From positions 1 through 46,746 of the forward strand of contig SVPI01000015.1 of NCBI GenBank assembly GCA_015065935.1: a DNA stretch of 46,746 bases, in the 5' to 3' direction. Positions within the stretch are counted from its first letter, which is position 1, and each line of letters opens with the position of its first letter. The notes under the pieces are model-generated. The model was not told where the DNA came from. It ran no database searches and was given only the letters and a program-made list of their open reading frames with translations. The translations under genes were made by a program, and so were the position numbers. This DNA comes from Oscillospiraceae bacterium (GTDB taxonomy: Bacteria > Bacillota > Clostridia > Oscillospirales > Acutalibacteraceae). Positions 33,046-41,276 of the stretch are shown here, piece by piece.

Positions 33046-33493
33046 GGCTTGTTTTCACAAGTTTTTCGCCTTCATAGCGTAATGTCAGGTGAAAAAATGG
33101 CTCATTTTTTTGGAGCAGTTCCAAAAACACCCTATCCCCCTCCCAGGTGGGATAGCTTAAAACCTTGTCGTTATCTACCCATTTTAGCTCGCCCTCATCG
33201 CATTCCTTTAAGGTATCATCAATAACGGTGGCAGTAAAAAGGTGCATTTTTTCATCTTCCCAAACATCGGAAATAAAATCAACAACACCCCTATAGGTGT
33301 AGGAATTAAGGGTAAGCCCTGTTTCCTCATAAACCTCGCGAATAAGGCACTGTTCGGCTGTTTCCCCTTTTTCAAACTTGCCGCCAACACCAATCCACTT
33401 GTTCTCATTCAAATCGTTTTTCTTTTTTGTGCGATGTAGCAGCAGGGTCTGGTTTTTATCGTTTTCTATGTAACAAAGAGTGGTGTCTTTCAC
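33035..33493 (-). CDS. Nudix hydrolase (8-oxo-dGTP diphosphatase-like)
   Basis: 152 aa. The Nudix box GGKFEKGETAEQCLIREVYEETGL (37-60) fits GX5EX7REUXEEXGU fully, with all catalytic glutamates. WIGVGGK and the aromatic VWEDEKMHLFTA segment (about 72-83) are typical of MutT-type enzymes that clean oxidised nucleotides, but the substrate is not certain. GTG start with GGGGG 8 bases upstream. It is divergent from pth with overlapping promoters. Confidence 0.9.
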   Translation of the reverse strand: MKDTTLCYIENDKNQTLLLHRTKKKNDLNENKWIGVGGKFEKGETAEQCLIREVYEETGLTLNSYTYRGVVDFISDVWEDEKMHLFTATVIDDTLKECDEGELKWVDNDKVLSYPTWEGDRVFLELLQKNEPFFHLTLRYEGEKLVKTSLDK

Positions 33494-33521
33494 GCTATCT
33501 GCCCCCTATTTACTAATCCTT

Positions 33522-33550
33522 ATTTTATCACATTTTTCCATTCTTTACAA
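33522..33550 (-). promoter_or_regulatory. Promoter of the Nudix gene
   Basis: On minus: TTGTAA (33545-33550), 17 bases, TAAAAT (33522-33527). Its -35 shares five bases with the -35 of the pth promoter on the other strand. Confidence 0.65.
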
Positions 33551-33572
33551 TAAACTTTTCTTGTGTTACAAT
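33544..33572 (+). promoter_or_regulatory. Promoter of pth
   Basis: TTTACA (33544-33549), 17 bases, TACAAT (33567-33572), 31 bases before the pth ATG. Confidence 0.68.
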
Positions 33573-33603
33573 AGGAACAGTTAAATTTGTGAGGTCATTT
33601 TTT

Positions 33604-34197
33604 ATGTTTTTCAGAAAACCCGGTGGACAATATGATTTTCTCATTGTCGGCCTTGGAAACCCCGGCAAGGAATATGAAAAAACCCGCCACAACGCAGGCT
33701 TTATGGCGCTGGATAAAATTGCCGAGGAATTTGGCGCAGGTGGTGTTAAAACAAAAAACAAGGCGCAGATTATGGACTGCCGTATTTCGGGCAAAAGGGT
33801 GCTGCTTGTAAAGCCCCAAACCTATATGAATTTATCGGGTGAGGCGGTTGGCCCCCTGGCGCGTTACTATAAGGTTGCCCCGCAAAATGTTTTTGTTATT
33901 TTTGATGATATTTCCCTGCCTGTTGGCGGCATAAGACTTAGGAAAAAGGGGAGTGCAGGCGGCCACAACGGCATTAAAAGCCTTATTTCCAATTTAGGCA
34001 CACAGGATTTCCCCCGCCTTAAAATCGGTGTTGGCGCAAAGCCCCACCCCGATGCAGATTTAAAAAATCACGTTCTTGGCGGCATTCCAAAAAACGAGCT
34101 GCCTGATTTTGAAAAAGCCCTCCAAAACACCGTTTTAGCGGTGGAGGAAATGCTTAAAAGCGGCATTGAAAGCGCTATGAATAAATTTAATTCGTAA
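33604..34197 (+). CDS. pth: Peptidyl-tRNA hydrolase
   Basis: 197 aa. It releases tRNA from prematurely dropped peptidyl-tRNA. It has the signature VGLGNPGKEYEKTRHNAGF (15-33) with Asn19 and catalytic His29, QTYMNLSGEAV, FDDISLPVGGIRLRKKGSAGGHNGI with catalytic Asp and Asn, and the C-terminal DFVLG-like HVLGG. An N-terminal extension of about ten residues (MFFRKPGGQYD) is unusual; the ATG at 33604 is 9 bases after GAGG and the upstream GTG has no SD. Confidence 0.96.
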   Translation: MFFRKPGGQYDFLIVGLGNPGKEYEKTRHNAGFMALDKIAEEFGAGGVKTKNKAQIMDCRISGKRVLLVKPQTYMNLSGEAVGPLARYYKVAPQNVFVIFDDISLPVGGIRLRKKGSAGGHNGIKSLISNLGTQDFPRLKIGVGAKPHPDADLKNHVLGGIPKNELPDFEKALQNTVLAVEEMLKSGIESAMNKFNS

Positions 34198-34203
34198 AAT
34201 ATT

Positions 34204-34236
34204 TTACGGGGTACATTTTGTACCCCGTAATTTTTT
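34204..34236. terminator. Bidirectional terminator
   Basis: TTACGGGGTACA (34204-34215) pairs perfectly with TGTACCCCGTAA (34219-34230) around TTT, followed by TTTTTTG on plus. It separates pth from the convergent GH78 gene. Confidence 0.9.
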
Positions 34237-34239
34237 GTT

Positions 34240-36375
34240 TTATTCGGTTTCTTCAATAAAAAAGGTATCACTTTGGGTTTCATAAACCTTGCCGCTTGGC
34301 AAAATGATTTTTTTCCTAACACCCTCGGCACCCTTTAGTTTAAGGGAGAATTTGCTGCCCGTTTTGTTCCATTCAACCGAAACTTCTCCAAATCGGGTGG
34401 AGGCGGTGCCCCTTGCAAAGGTGAGTGTGTTTGGCGTTGGCTTTATGGTGATTTCATTCTCAAAGCCCACTTTCACACCGAGAACGTTGGTTAAAAATTC
34501 ATAATACGGTGCGCAACTCCAGGCGTGGCACTCACTTCGGGGAGAATCGGGGTTTTCGCACCAGGTGGTGCAGTGGTTGTCAAGCATTTGCTTCCACTGA
34601 TTAAACACGGGGAAGGCCAAATGGTACTTATTACACTTTTCCAAAGCGCGGAAAAGATAAAAGTTCATTGAGAAAGAGCATTTTGCAACGTCCTTATCGA
34701 AAAGATGAGCTATGAGCGTGTCCCACCTTTCCTTTGGCGCAACCTCTGAGAGAATTGCCCAAACAATGCCGTGGGCACTGTAGCTTTCACTCTTCGACCC
34801 ATCTCTATAAAGACCCTTTTCCTCGTTAAAGCACAGTCGGTTTACGGTGTCGGCAAGACATTTATACCTTTCATCGTATTCCGCGGCAAGGCCGTTCCTT
34901 TTAAGCCTTCGGCAAATTTCGGCGGCGGCGCGAAGGGTGGCGGCATAATAAAGGTTATATACCGTGAGCGCTTCATTTTCTCCTACGTTGGGCGTGCCGT
35001 TTTCCCAACGCGGCACCCAATCCACAAAATCCCAATACCTTGATTTGGTTATATATCCCTTTTTTGCTGCCATTTCTCCGAAATAGGAAAGAATGCGGTC
35101 AACGGTACCTATAAGATTTGTGGCAAAGGCTATGTCCCCCGATTCCTCAAGGTAATCTCTCAGCATTAAAATCCAAAAGAGGGAAAAACCTGGGATAATC
35201 TGGATATATTCCGAAGGATAGTTTGCCATTAAAAGCCCCGTTTCCTGCTGGGACATTGCAAATTCCAAAAGGGCTTTTTTAGTAAGCCTGCGGTCTTTGG
35301 TCATTTTGGAAACAACTGCAAACTCAACGCTTGCATCCATTATATATTGCTGCTGCTCATAGTAAGGGCAATCCACCACGATTTCGTGGGCACAACAATT
35401 AAGGGTATGGCGGCTTACATCAAAAATTTTATTGTAGGTTTCATCACTGCAGTTAAAATCCGCCACAACCTCAAAGGGATAGTGAACGCTTTGAGCCGCA
35501 ATATCGGTAACGGCCTCAAAATCTCCCTCAATGCGGATAAAGCGGAAGGTTCTGAACCAAAAAGGCTCGAAAACAAACTCCTCATCAGCAGTTTTAACGG
35601 TGTCAAAATAGCCCTTAAGGGTACCGCTTGTGTCATCACGAAGGCCCTTGCCATCGGAAAATTCATAACACTCGGAATAGGTTATTTTAACACTGCTGTT
35701 TTTAGCAATTTTGAATTTCAGCTTTGCCGTGGCATATTCCTCGGCGCCAAAATCAATATAGTTTTCTCCTCGTTTTACAATATGGACGGGTATCTCCTTT
35801 TCGGGATAAATCATTGGAATGGGTCGCTCTTTAATGAAAATCGGGTCGGCAATGCCGCCGATGCGGAAATAACCCTCTTTTACAAACTCAAAGGAATTAT
35901 CCAGCTCTTTCACACCAACCCTTACGGGCTTACTGCCGCAAATTACCTCTTCATAGGGCGCCAGGGGATAAAAACCCTGCCTGTTAAAAAAATGACCATC
36001 AACGTAGCGGCAACTCCAACTGCTGTCGGAAACGAAGGTTTGGTTTTCGGTAACCGCCTGAAAAATGCAAAGAGGAAGGGTGGTTTTAAACACGGTGGTA
36101 AAGGCGCAGATATCATTAACGTTCAAAACCTTAACGCAAATACGGTTAACCCCGTTTTCAAGGGTTACCTCGGCGGTATCGTAATAATTAACCCCGTGAT
36201 ATCCCCTGCAGGGCCCCTCGCAAACGTATTTTCCGTTTATGTACAGTATGTATCTGGCCGAAGCGAAAATTTTTACGGTTGCCTTTTGGTCTTTTGACAC
36301 GGTTATATCCTTTTCAAAAAGATAAAGGCCGCTGTTTGCCAGCGTTTTCTCAGCCACGATAAACTTTGGGTCCAT
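34240..36375 (-). CDS. GH78-type alpha-L-rhamnosidase-like enzyme
   Basis: 711 aa, no signal peptide, so intracellular. N-terminal beta-sandwich (about 10-120) with SARYILYINGKYVCEGPCRG, a second beta region (to about 300), the (alpha/alpha)6 catalytic domain (about 310-640) and a C-terminal beta-sandwich. DCPYYEQQQYIMDA (335-348) occupies the place of the canonical GH78 DCPxRExxGWxGDA; the Arg and the GWxGD are lost. SECHAWSCAPYYEF (614-627) with Glu615 fits the second catalytic region. The loss of the canonical residues means rhamnose specificity is doubtful. AAGGAG SD at the chosen ATG. Single gene with its own promoter. Confidence 0.85.
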   Translation of the reverse strand: MDPKFIVAEKTLANSGLYLFEKDITVSKDQKATVKIFASARYILYINGKYVCEGPCRGYHGVNYYDTAEVTLENGVNRICVKVLNVNDICAFTTVFKTTLPLCIFQAVTENQTFVSDSSWSCRYVDGHFFNRQGFYPLAPYEEVICGSKPVRVGVKELDNSFEFVKEGYFRIGGIADPIFIKERPIPMIYPEKEIPVHIVKRGENYIDFGAEEYATAKLKFKIAKNSSVKITYSECYEFSDGKGLRDDTSGTLKGYFDTVKTADEEFVFEPFWFRTFRFIRIEGDFEAVTDIAAQSVHYPFEVVADFNCSDETYNKIFDVSRHTLNCCAHEIVVDCPYYEQQQYIMDASVEFAVVSKMTKDRRLTKKALLEFAMSQQETGLLMANYPSEYIQIIPGFSLFWILMLRDYLEESGDIAFATNLIGTVDRILSYFGEMAAKKGYITKSRYWDFVDWVPRWENGTPNVGENEALTVYNLYYAATLRAAAEICRRLKRNGLAAEYDERYKCLADTVNRLCFNEEKGLYRDGSKSESYSAHGIVWAILSEVAPKERWDTLIAHLFDKDVAKCSFSMNFYLFRALEKCNKYHLAFPVFNQWKQMLDNHCTTWCENPDSPRSECHAWSCAPYYEFLTNVLGVKVGFENEITIKPTPNTLTFARGTASTRFGEVSVEWNKTGSKFSLKLKGAEGVRKKIILPSGKVYETQSDTFFIEETE

Positions 36376-36404
36376 TTTAAAAACTCCTTTCCCCGTTTGC
36401 CGAT

Positions 36405-36433
36405 ATTGTAGCACAACAAGTTTTAAAACACAA
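36405..36433 (-). promoter_or_regulatory. Promoter of the GH78-type gene
   Basis: On minus: TTGTGT (36428-36433), 17 bases, TACAAT (36405-36410), 30 bases before the ATG. Confidence 0.6.
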
Positions 36434-36437
36434 GAGC

Positions 36438-36472
36438 AAAAAAAGGCGAGATGCCGCCTGGGGCATCACGCC
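36438..36472 (-). terminator. Terminator of spoVAE, overlapping its last codons
   Basis: GGCGAGATGCC (36445-36455) pairs with GGCATCACGCC (36462-36472) with one mismatch; on minus a run of seven T follows. The spoVAE stop codon (36466-36468) lies inside the stem. Confidence 0.75.
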
Positions 36473-36834
36473 TTATCACCGGGCTTAAAAATAACCGCCA
36501 TTAAAACGGCTGAACAAACGGCGGTGGCAATGCCTGCGGCGGTGGCGGTCAGTCCCCCCGAAAGGGCACCCATAAAGCCATACTGCTCCACCGCTTTTTG
36601 AACCCCTTTTGCAAGGGAATAACCAAAGCCTGTAAGCGGCACACTGGCGCCTGCTTCGGCAAATTTTATAAGTGGCTCATAAAGCCCTATAGCCGTTAAA
36701 AACACCCCTGAAACCACATAGCCAACAAGAATTCTTGCAGGGGTTAAGGCGGTATTATCAATTAAAATCTGACCGATAACGCAAAAGGCGCCCCCCAAAA
36801 CAAAGGCTTTAACAAGTGATAAAAATAAATCCAC
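36466..36834 (-). CDS. spoVAE: Stage V sporulation protein AE (SpoVAEb type)
   Basis: 122 aa, about four membrane segments. It contains the family core GGAFCVIGQILIDNTALTPARILV (14-37), GLYEPLIKFAEAGASVPLTGFGYSLAKGV and ALSGGLTATAAGIATAV. SpoVA proteins form the channel for dipicolinic acid uptake into the forespore and release at germination. The usual neighbours spoVAC and spoVAD are missing, so this is an orphan copy. It starts with GTG at 36834; GGAG is 8 bases upstream. The start codon lies in a hairpin. It follows rarA by 49 bases. Confidence 0.93.
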   Translation of the reverse strand: MDLFLSLVKAFVLGGAFCVIGQILIDNTALTPARILVGYVVSGVFLTAIGLYEPLIKFAEAGASVPLTGFGYSLAKGVQKAVEQYGFMGALSGGLTATAAGIATAVCSAVLMAVIFKPGDKA

Positions 36835-36877
36835 GGAAACTACTCCTTTTTACTGTTTCAGTAATAGTTTTCCGTGG
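36831..36877 (-). promoter_or_regulatory. Hairpin enclosing the spoVAE start codon
   Basis: In minus-strand RNA CCACGGAAAACTA (36865-36877) pairs with TAGTTTCCGTGG (36831-36842) with one bulged A. The second arm contains the spoVAE GTG. An inner stem TTACTG/CAGTAA (36850-36864) sits next to the SD AAAGGAG, which stays in the loop. The hairpin begins six bases after the rarA stop and has no T-run, so control of translation is more likely than termination. Confidence 0.6.
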
Positions 36878-36883
36878 AAAATT

Positions 36884-38149
36884 TTATTTATTCTTGATTT
36901 TATCCATATAAGCCTTAAATGCCTGCTCGTTTTTGTTGTCGCCCTCGATATAATACTTTTTATCCTTTAGCGCATCGGGCAGGTATTGCTGTTTAACATA
37001 ATGGTTTTCATAACTGTGCGGATAAAGGTAAAACTGACCCTTTTTCTCCACCTCGGCGCTGTCATAATGCTTATTTTGAAGCTGCCTTGGAATGGGATAA
37101 ACCCTGCCCTGCTCAACATCGCTCATTGCCGCATTAATGGCATCGTGAGCCGAGTTTGATTTAGGTGCTGTTGCAACTAAAATAACAGCATTTGCAAGGG
37201 ACAGCCTGCCCTCGGGCAAGCCAAGCATTAAAGCAGTGTCCACCGCCGCTTTTACAATGGGAATAATTTGGGGGTAGGCAAGGCCAACATCCTCATTAGC
37301 ACAGGCAAGAAGCCGCCTGCAGGCACTTGGTAAATCACCTGCAGCCAAAAGCCTTGCAAGGTAATAAATAGCCGCATCGGGGTCGGAGCCGCGCATTGAT
37401 TTATGGTAGGCTGAAATAATATCGTAATGCTCATCCCCTGCCCTATCATAGCGCACAGGGCTGTTTTTGAGCAGCAGCTCAACATCCTCATCCGAAACCT
37501 CAATACACTCCTTGCCCTTATCGGCAGAAAGCACACAAAGCTCAAGTGTATTCAGGGCACGGCGAACGTCCCCTGCGCCACTGCGGGCAATTTGGGCAAG
37601 CCCATTTTCAGAAAACCTAATCTCCCTGCCCTTTTCATCCTTTAAAAAGTCCACCGCGTTAGTTAAAGCCTCTAAAATATCCTCAGCGCTCAGTGCCTTA
37701 AACTCAAAAACGGTGGAGCGGGAAAGCACCGCCGAATAAACATAAAAGCTGGGGTTTTCGGTGGTGGAGGCAATAAGGGTTATATCCCCACTTTCAATGT
37801 AGGATAAAAGAATTTGCTGTTGCTTCTTATTAAAATACTGAATCTCATCAAGATATAAAAGAATTCCGCCTGCCGCATCAAGGGTGCCGAGGGAGGCGAT
37901 AATATCCTTAATATCTGCCGTAGAGGCAACGGTGGCGTTTAAATAGTGCAGTTTTTTACCGCAGGTGGCGGCGATAATGTTTGCCACAGTGGTTTTACCA
38001 ACCCCCGAGGGTCCATAAAAAATCAGGTTGGGGATTTGACCCGACTGTATAATGCGGGTGAGCAGCTTCCCTTCTCCTAAAATATGTTTTTGCCCGCAAA
38101 CCTGAGAAAGGGTTTTGGGTCTTACACGGTCAGCAAGAGGGGATGACAT
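36884..38149 (-). CDS. rarA: Replication-associated recombination ATPase RarA (MgsA)
   Basis: 421 aa. Clamp-loader-like AAA+ protein that acts at stalled replication forks. Walker A GPSGVGKT (46-53), Walker B LLYLDEIQYFN (97-107), sensor ASTTENPSF, and the family tail ATAPKSNSAHDAINAA and LPDALKDKKYY near the C terminus. ATG at 38149 is used because AAGGAGG lies 9 bases upstream; a start seven codons earlier has no SD. Confidence 0.95.
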   Translation of the reverse strand: MSSPLADRVRPKTLSQVCGQKHILGEGKLLTRIIQSGQIPNLIFYGPSGVGKTTVANIIAATCGKKLHYLNATVASTADIKDIIASLGTLDAAGGILLYLDEIQYFNKKQQQILLSYIESGDITLIASTTENPSFYVYSAVLSRSTVFEFKALSAEDILEALTNAVDFLKDEKGREIRFSENGLAQIARSGAGDVRRALNTLELCVLSADKGKECIEVSDEDVELLLKNSPVRYDRAGDEHYDIISAYHKSMRGSDPDAAIYYLARLLAAGDLPSACRRLLACANEDVGLAYPQIIPIVKAAVDTALMLGLPEGRLSLANAVILVATAPKSNSAHDAINAAMSDVEQGRVYPIPRQLQNKHYDSAEVEKKGQFYLYPHSYENHYVKQQYLPDALKDKKYYIEGDNKNEQAFKAYMDKIKNK

Positions 38150-38184
38150 ATTCTTTCGCCTCCTTAACATTACTCAATAACTAT

Positions 38185-38213
38185 ATTTTATAATAAGACA
38201 ACTTCTTTTTCAA
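38185..38213 (-). promoter_or_regulatory. Promoter of rarA
   Basis: On minus: TTGAAA (38208-38213), 17 bases, TAAAAT (38185-38190), 36 bases before the rarA ATG. Confidence 0.6.
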
Positions 38214-38255
38214 GTTTTTTAGACATACAATTACCTGAAAGGGAGTTTTTTTATA

Positions 38256-39776
38256 ATGAAAAAGGTGTTGTTTTTCAAAAATACCGCGCTGCTTACCGCA
38301 ACACAGCTTATTTTAAGATTTTTAGGCATTGTCTTTAAGGTGTATTTAAGCGGCGCTGTGGGCAGTGAGGGCATTGGCCTTTATCAGCTTGTTTTTTCGG
38401 TTTATATGCTGGCAAACACCTTTGCTTCATCGGGGCTTACCGTGGCCGTCACCCGCCTTATTGCCGATGAACTGACTTTGGGCAGTGAAGGCGGCGTTAA
38501 AAAAATTCTTTTAAAATGTATAGCGCTTGCCGCCTTTTTTGCATTTTTAAGCGGGTTTCTTGTTTTTGTATTTTCAAAGCCTATTGCCCTTTTCTTTATT
38601 GGTGATGAAAGGAGCCTGCCCGCCCTTAAAACCCTCACCTTTTCCCTGCCCTTTATGGCAATTTCCGCATGTGTCAGGGGCTATTTTACGGCAAGGCGCA
38701 AGGCACTGCCCCCCTGCATTTCGGGAGTTTTCGAACAGCTTATAAGAATTTTTGTTACCCTTAAAATTTTAAAGCGAGCCGTAGGCGCCGAGAATGCCTG
38801 CACCGCCATTTTAACAGGCGACCTTGTGGCAGAGGCGGCGGCAACAAGCATAATTTTGCTTTTCCTTTTTGCCGATTTTAAATATCTCAAGCTTTTAAAG
38901 GGCAGGGCCCACCCGCCCTTTAAGCTAACAAAAGAAATTATGCGAATTTCTTTTCCCATAAGCTCCTCTCGGCTTATAAACAGCCTGCTTCGCACCGCCG
39001 AAAGCCTGCTTGTGCCTGTGTGCCTTACCAAATTCGGAATGGAGCGAGCGGCGGCGGTATCGGTTTTTGGAATGATTAAGGGAATGGCACTGCCGCTTAT
39101 CTTTTTTCCAAGCTCCCTGCTTTCCTCGGTTTCCTCACTGCTTATCCCCGAAATTTGCGAGGCAAAGGCAAAGGGGCAAACGAGCATTGCCCGAAAGCAA
39201 ATTGGAAAGGTGCTTAAAATAACCGCCATTTTGGGCCTTTTTTTAGCCGCAGTTTTCCTTTTTTGCGGCGAAACACTTTGCACACTTGTTTATAAGGAAT
39301 CGGGCGTGGCAACGCTTGTAATTGCCCTTGCCCCACTAACGCCGCTAATGTACCTTGATAGCGTGTGTGACGGCATTTTAAAGGGGCTGGACCAACAAAA
39401 TTTTTCCTTTAAGGTAACGGTAAGCGATTCGGCTTTACGCCTTGTTTTTACCCTTTTCTTTGTAACCAAATTCGGTATGAACGGCTTTCTCGCCATTATG
39501 TATTTCAGCAACATTTACACCTGCCTTTTAAATTGCCTGAGGCTTAAAAAGGTGGCAGGGCTTGAAATTAAACCCCTGCGCAATGTACTTGTTCCAACCC
39601 TTTTTGCCTTTGCCTGCGGCTATCTTACAAAATCTGCCCTTGCACCCTTTTCACTGCCGCAAATTTTTTATGCCGTTATTTTTTGCCTTTTCGCCTTTGC
39701 ATTTTTCTTTACCCTGCTGCTCCTTGGCGGAATAACCAGCAAAGAGGAAATTCACCTTCTTTTAAGAAGAAATTAA
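38256..39776 (+). CDS. SpoVB-type MOP-superfamily flippase
   Basis: 506 aa, about 13-14 membrane segments. The N terminus (KNTALLTATQLILRFLGIVFKVYLSGAVGSEGIGLYQLVFSVYML) is typical of the stage V sporulation protein B branch of MurJ/Wzx-like lipid-linked sugar flippases. SpoVB is required for spore cortex synthesis, probably by moving lipid II or a related lipid across the forespore membrane. The copy could also be a general polysaccharide exporter. GGGAG SD; no convincing sigma-A promoter is seen, which would fit sporulation control but proves nothing. Confidence 0.85.
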   Translation: MKKVLFFKNTALLTATQLILRFLGIVFKVYLSGAVGSEGIGLYQLVFSVYMLANTFASSGLTVAVTRLIADELTLGSEGGVKKILLKCIALAAFFAFLSGFLVFVFSKPIALFFIGDERSLPALKTLTFSLPFMAISACVRGYFTARRKALPPCISGVFEQLIRIFVTLKILKRAVGAENACTAILTGDLVAEAAATSIILLFLFADFKYLKLLKGRAHPPFKLTKEIMRISFPISSSRLINSLLRTAESLLVPVCLTKFGMERAAAVSVFGMIKGMALPLIFFPSSLLSSVSSLLIPEICEAKAKGQTSIARKQIGKVLKITAILGLFLAAVFLFCGETLCTLVYKESGVATLVIALAPLTPLMYLDSVCDGILKGLDQQNFSFKVTVSDSALRLVFTLFFVTKFGMNGFLAIMYFSNIYTCLLNCLRLKKVAGLEIKPLRNVLVPTLFAFACGYLTKSALAPFSLPQIFYAVIFCLFAFAFFFTLLLLGGITSKEEIHLLLRRN

Positions 39777-39778
39777 AA

Positions 39779-39812
39779 AAGGCTGTGCCCAATGGGACAC
39801 AGCCTTAAAATT
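39779..39812. terminator. Bidirectional terminator
   Basis: AAGGCTGTGCCC pairs with GGGACACAGCCTT (39794-39806) with one bulged base; A/T-rich flanks on both strands. It serves the flippase gene and uraA. Confidence 0.8.
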
Positions 39813-39824
39813 TTATATTATTCC

Positions 39825-41189
39825 TTATTCCTCATCGGGTGTTTTGCCGGAAAGCATAACGTTTGCAAGGATACCAAGGATAAGAGCGCAAGCGATAGAG
39901 GTAATAGTGATGTTGCCAAAGTTAAGAACAAGACCGCCGATACCTGTGATAAGAATTGTACTTACAACAAAGAGGTTTCTGTTCTTTTCAAGGTCAACCT
40001 TTTGTACCATCTTAAGACCGCTTACTGCGATAAAGCCGTAAAGTGCCATACAAACGCCGCCCATTACACAAGGAGGAATGGAGTTTACAAAAGCAACAAA
40101 GGGGTTAAGGAAAGCAATGAGAATTGCACCGATAGCCGCTGTGATGATGGTGTAAACCGAAGCGTTCTTTGTGATTGCCACACAAGCAACAGACTCGCCG
40201 TAGGTGGTGTTGGGGCAACCGCCGAAGAATGCGCCAACCATTGAGCCAACGCCGTCGCCAAGGAGGGTTCTGTGAAGACCGGGCTCGGTGAGAAGGTCGG
40301 TTTCAATAATGGAAGAAATGTTTTTGTGGTCAGCAATGTGCTCAGCAAAAACAACGAATGCAACAGGAACATAAGCCGCAGCGATGGTGCCAATGTAAGC
40401 GCCGTTTAATTCACCGATGCCGCCGAAAGCGGTAAGGAAGGTGAACTCAGGCACTGCGAAGAAGGTTTTAAGGGTTACGCCGTCAGCAACAAGGTTTGTG
40501 AAGTTAGCGAAGTTGATAAGCTGAAGTGCGGTGTTGTTTGTTGCAATACCGATAACAGTGAAGATAGCAGCAACAACATAACCTGCCAAAATACCAATGA
40601 TGAAAGGAATGAGCTTTGCCATTTTCTTGCCGTAGGTTGAGCAAAGCATTGTAACAGCCAGGGTTACAAGACCAACGAGAACGCAAATGAGAACATTTGC
40701 AGTGGACACGCCTTCAACCTGAACGCCACCCTTTTGCAAATCGCCGACTGCGTTACCTGCAAGGGACAAACCGATAATAGCAACTGTGGGGCCGATAACT
40801 GCGGCGGGCATAAGTTTGTTTAACCAGTTAACGCCTGCAAACTTAACGATGATGGCGATAACAACATAAACAAGGCCTGCCAAAATTGCGCCGAGGATAA
40901 GACCAACGTAGCCAAGCGCTACCGACACGCCGCCTGCAAAAGCAGCTGCCATTGAGCCTAAGAATGCGAAGGAAGAACCAAGGAAAACAGGGCTTTTTGC
41001 TTTAGTAAACAAAACGTAAACCAAAGTACCAACACCTGCGCCGAAAAGGGCTGCGGCAGGGCTCATGCCGTGGCCGACAATTACGGGAACAACCAAGGTT
41101 GCCGCCATAATTGCCAAAAGCTGCTGAATTGCGAAAACAATCAGCTGACCGAACTTGGGACGGTCTTTAACATTGAAAATCATTTTCAT
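39825..41189 (-). CDS. uraA: Uracil permease (NCS2 family)
   Basis: 454 aa, about 14 membrane segments. It imports uracil with protons. Typical segments: QQLLAIMAATLVVPVIVG near the N terminus, AEHIADHKNISSIIETDLLTEPGLHRTLLGDGVGSMVGAFFGGCPNTTYGES (about 280-330), which holds the substrate-binding Glu and the NCS2 signature. Downstream of pyrR with a hairpin between them, the usual pyrimidine-salvage arrangement. Xanthine as substrate is less likely given pyrR. Confidence 0.93.
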   Translation of the reverse strand: MKMIFNVKDRPKFGQLIVFAIQQLLAIMAATLVVPVIVGHGMSPAAALFGAGVGTLVYVLFTKAKSPVFLGSSFAFLGSMAAAFAGGVSVALGYVGLILGAILAGLVYVVIAIIVKFAGVNWLNKLMPAAVIGPTVAIIGLSLAGNAVGDLQKGGVQVEGVSTANVLICVLVGLVTLAVTMLCSTYGKKMAKLIPFIIGILAGYVVAAIFTVIGIATNNTALQLINFANFTNLVADGVTLKTFFAVPEFTFLTAFGGIGELNGAYIGTIAAAYVPVAFVVFAEHIADHKNISSIIETDLLTEPGLHRTLLGDGVGSMVGAFFGGCPNTTYGESVACVAITKNASVYTIITAAIGAILIAFLNPFVAFVNSIPPCVMGGVCMALYGFIAVSGLKMVQKVDLEKNRNLFVVSTILITGIGGLVLNFGNITITSIACALILGILANVMLSGKTPDEE

Positions 41190-41225
41190 TTTCTTTTTCC
41201 CCTTATGTTTTATTTTTTTCTAAAA

Positions 41226-41248
41226 CGAGGGCATTTTAAATTCCCTCG
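41226..41248 (-). terminator. Hairpin between pyrR and uraA (possible attenuator)
   Basis: On minus CGAGGG (41243-41248) pairs with CCCTCG (41226-41231) around an 11-base loop, followed by TTTTAG. It could reduce readthrough into uraA. In other Firmicutes PyrR controls such a site; a good match to the PyrR-binding consensus is not evident here. Confidence 0.5.
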
Positions 41249-41276
41249 GATTATATAATATAATGTAGGGCTTTGC

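Noticed and set aside
41190-41276. PyrR-dependent attenuator in the pyrR-uraA gap
   Set aside because: A terminator-like hairpin is present and listed, but the PyrR-binding loop consensus is not matched well enough to claim PyrR control.
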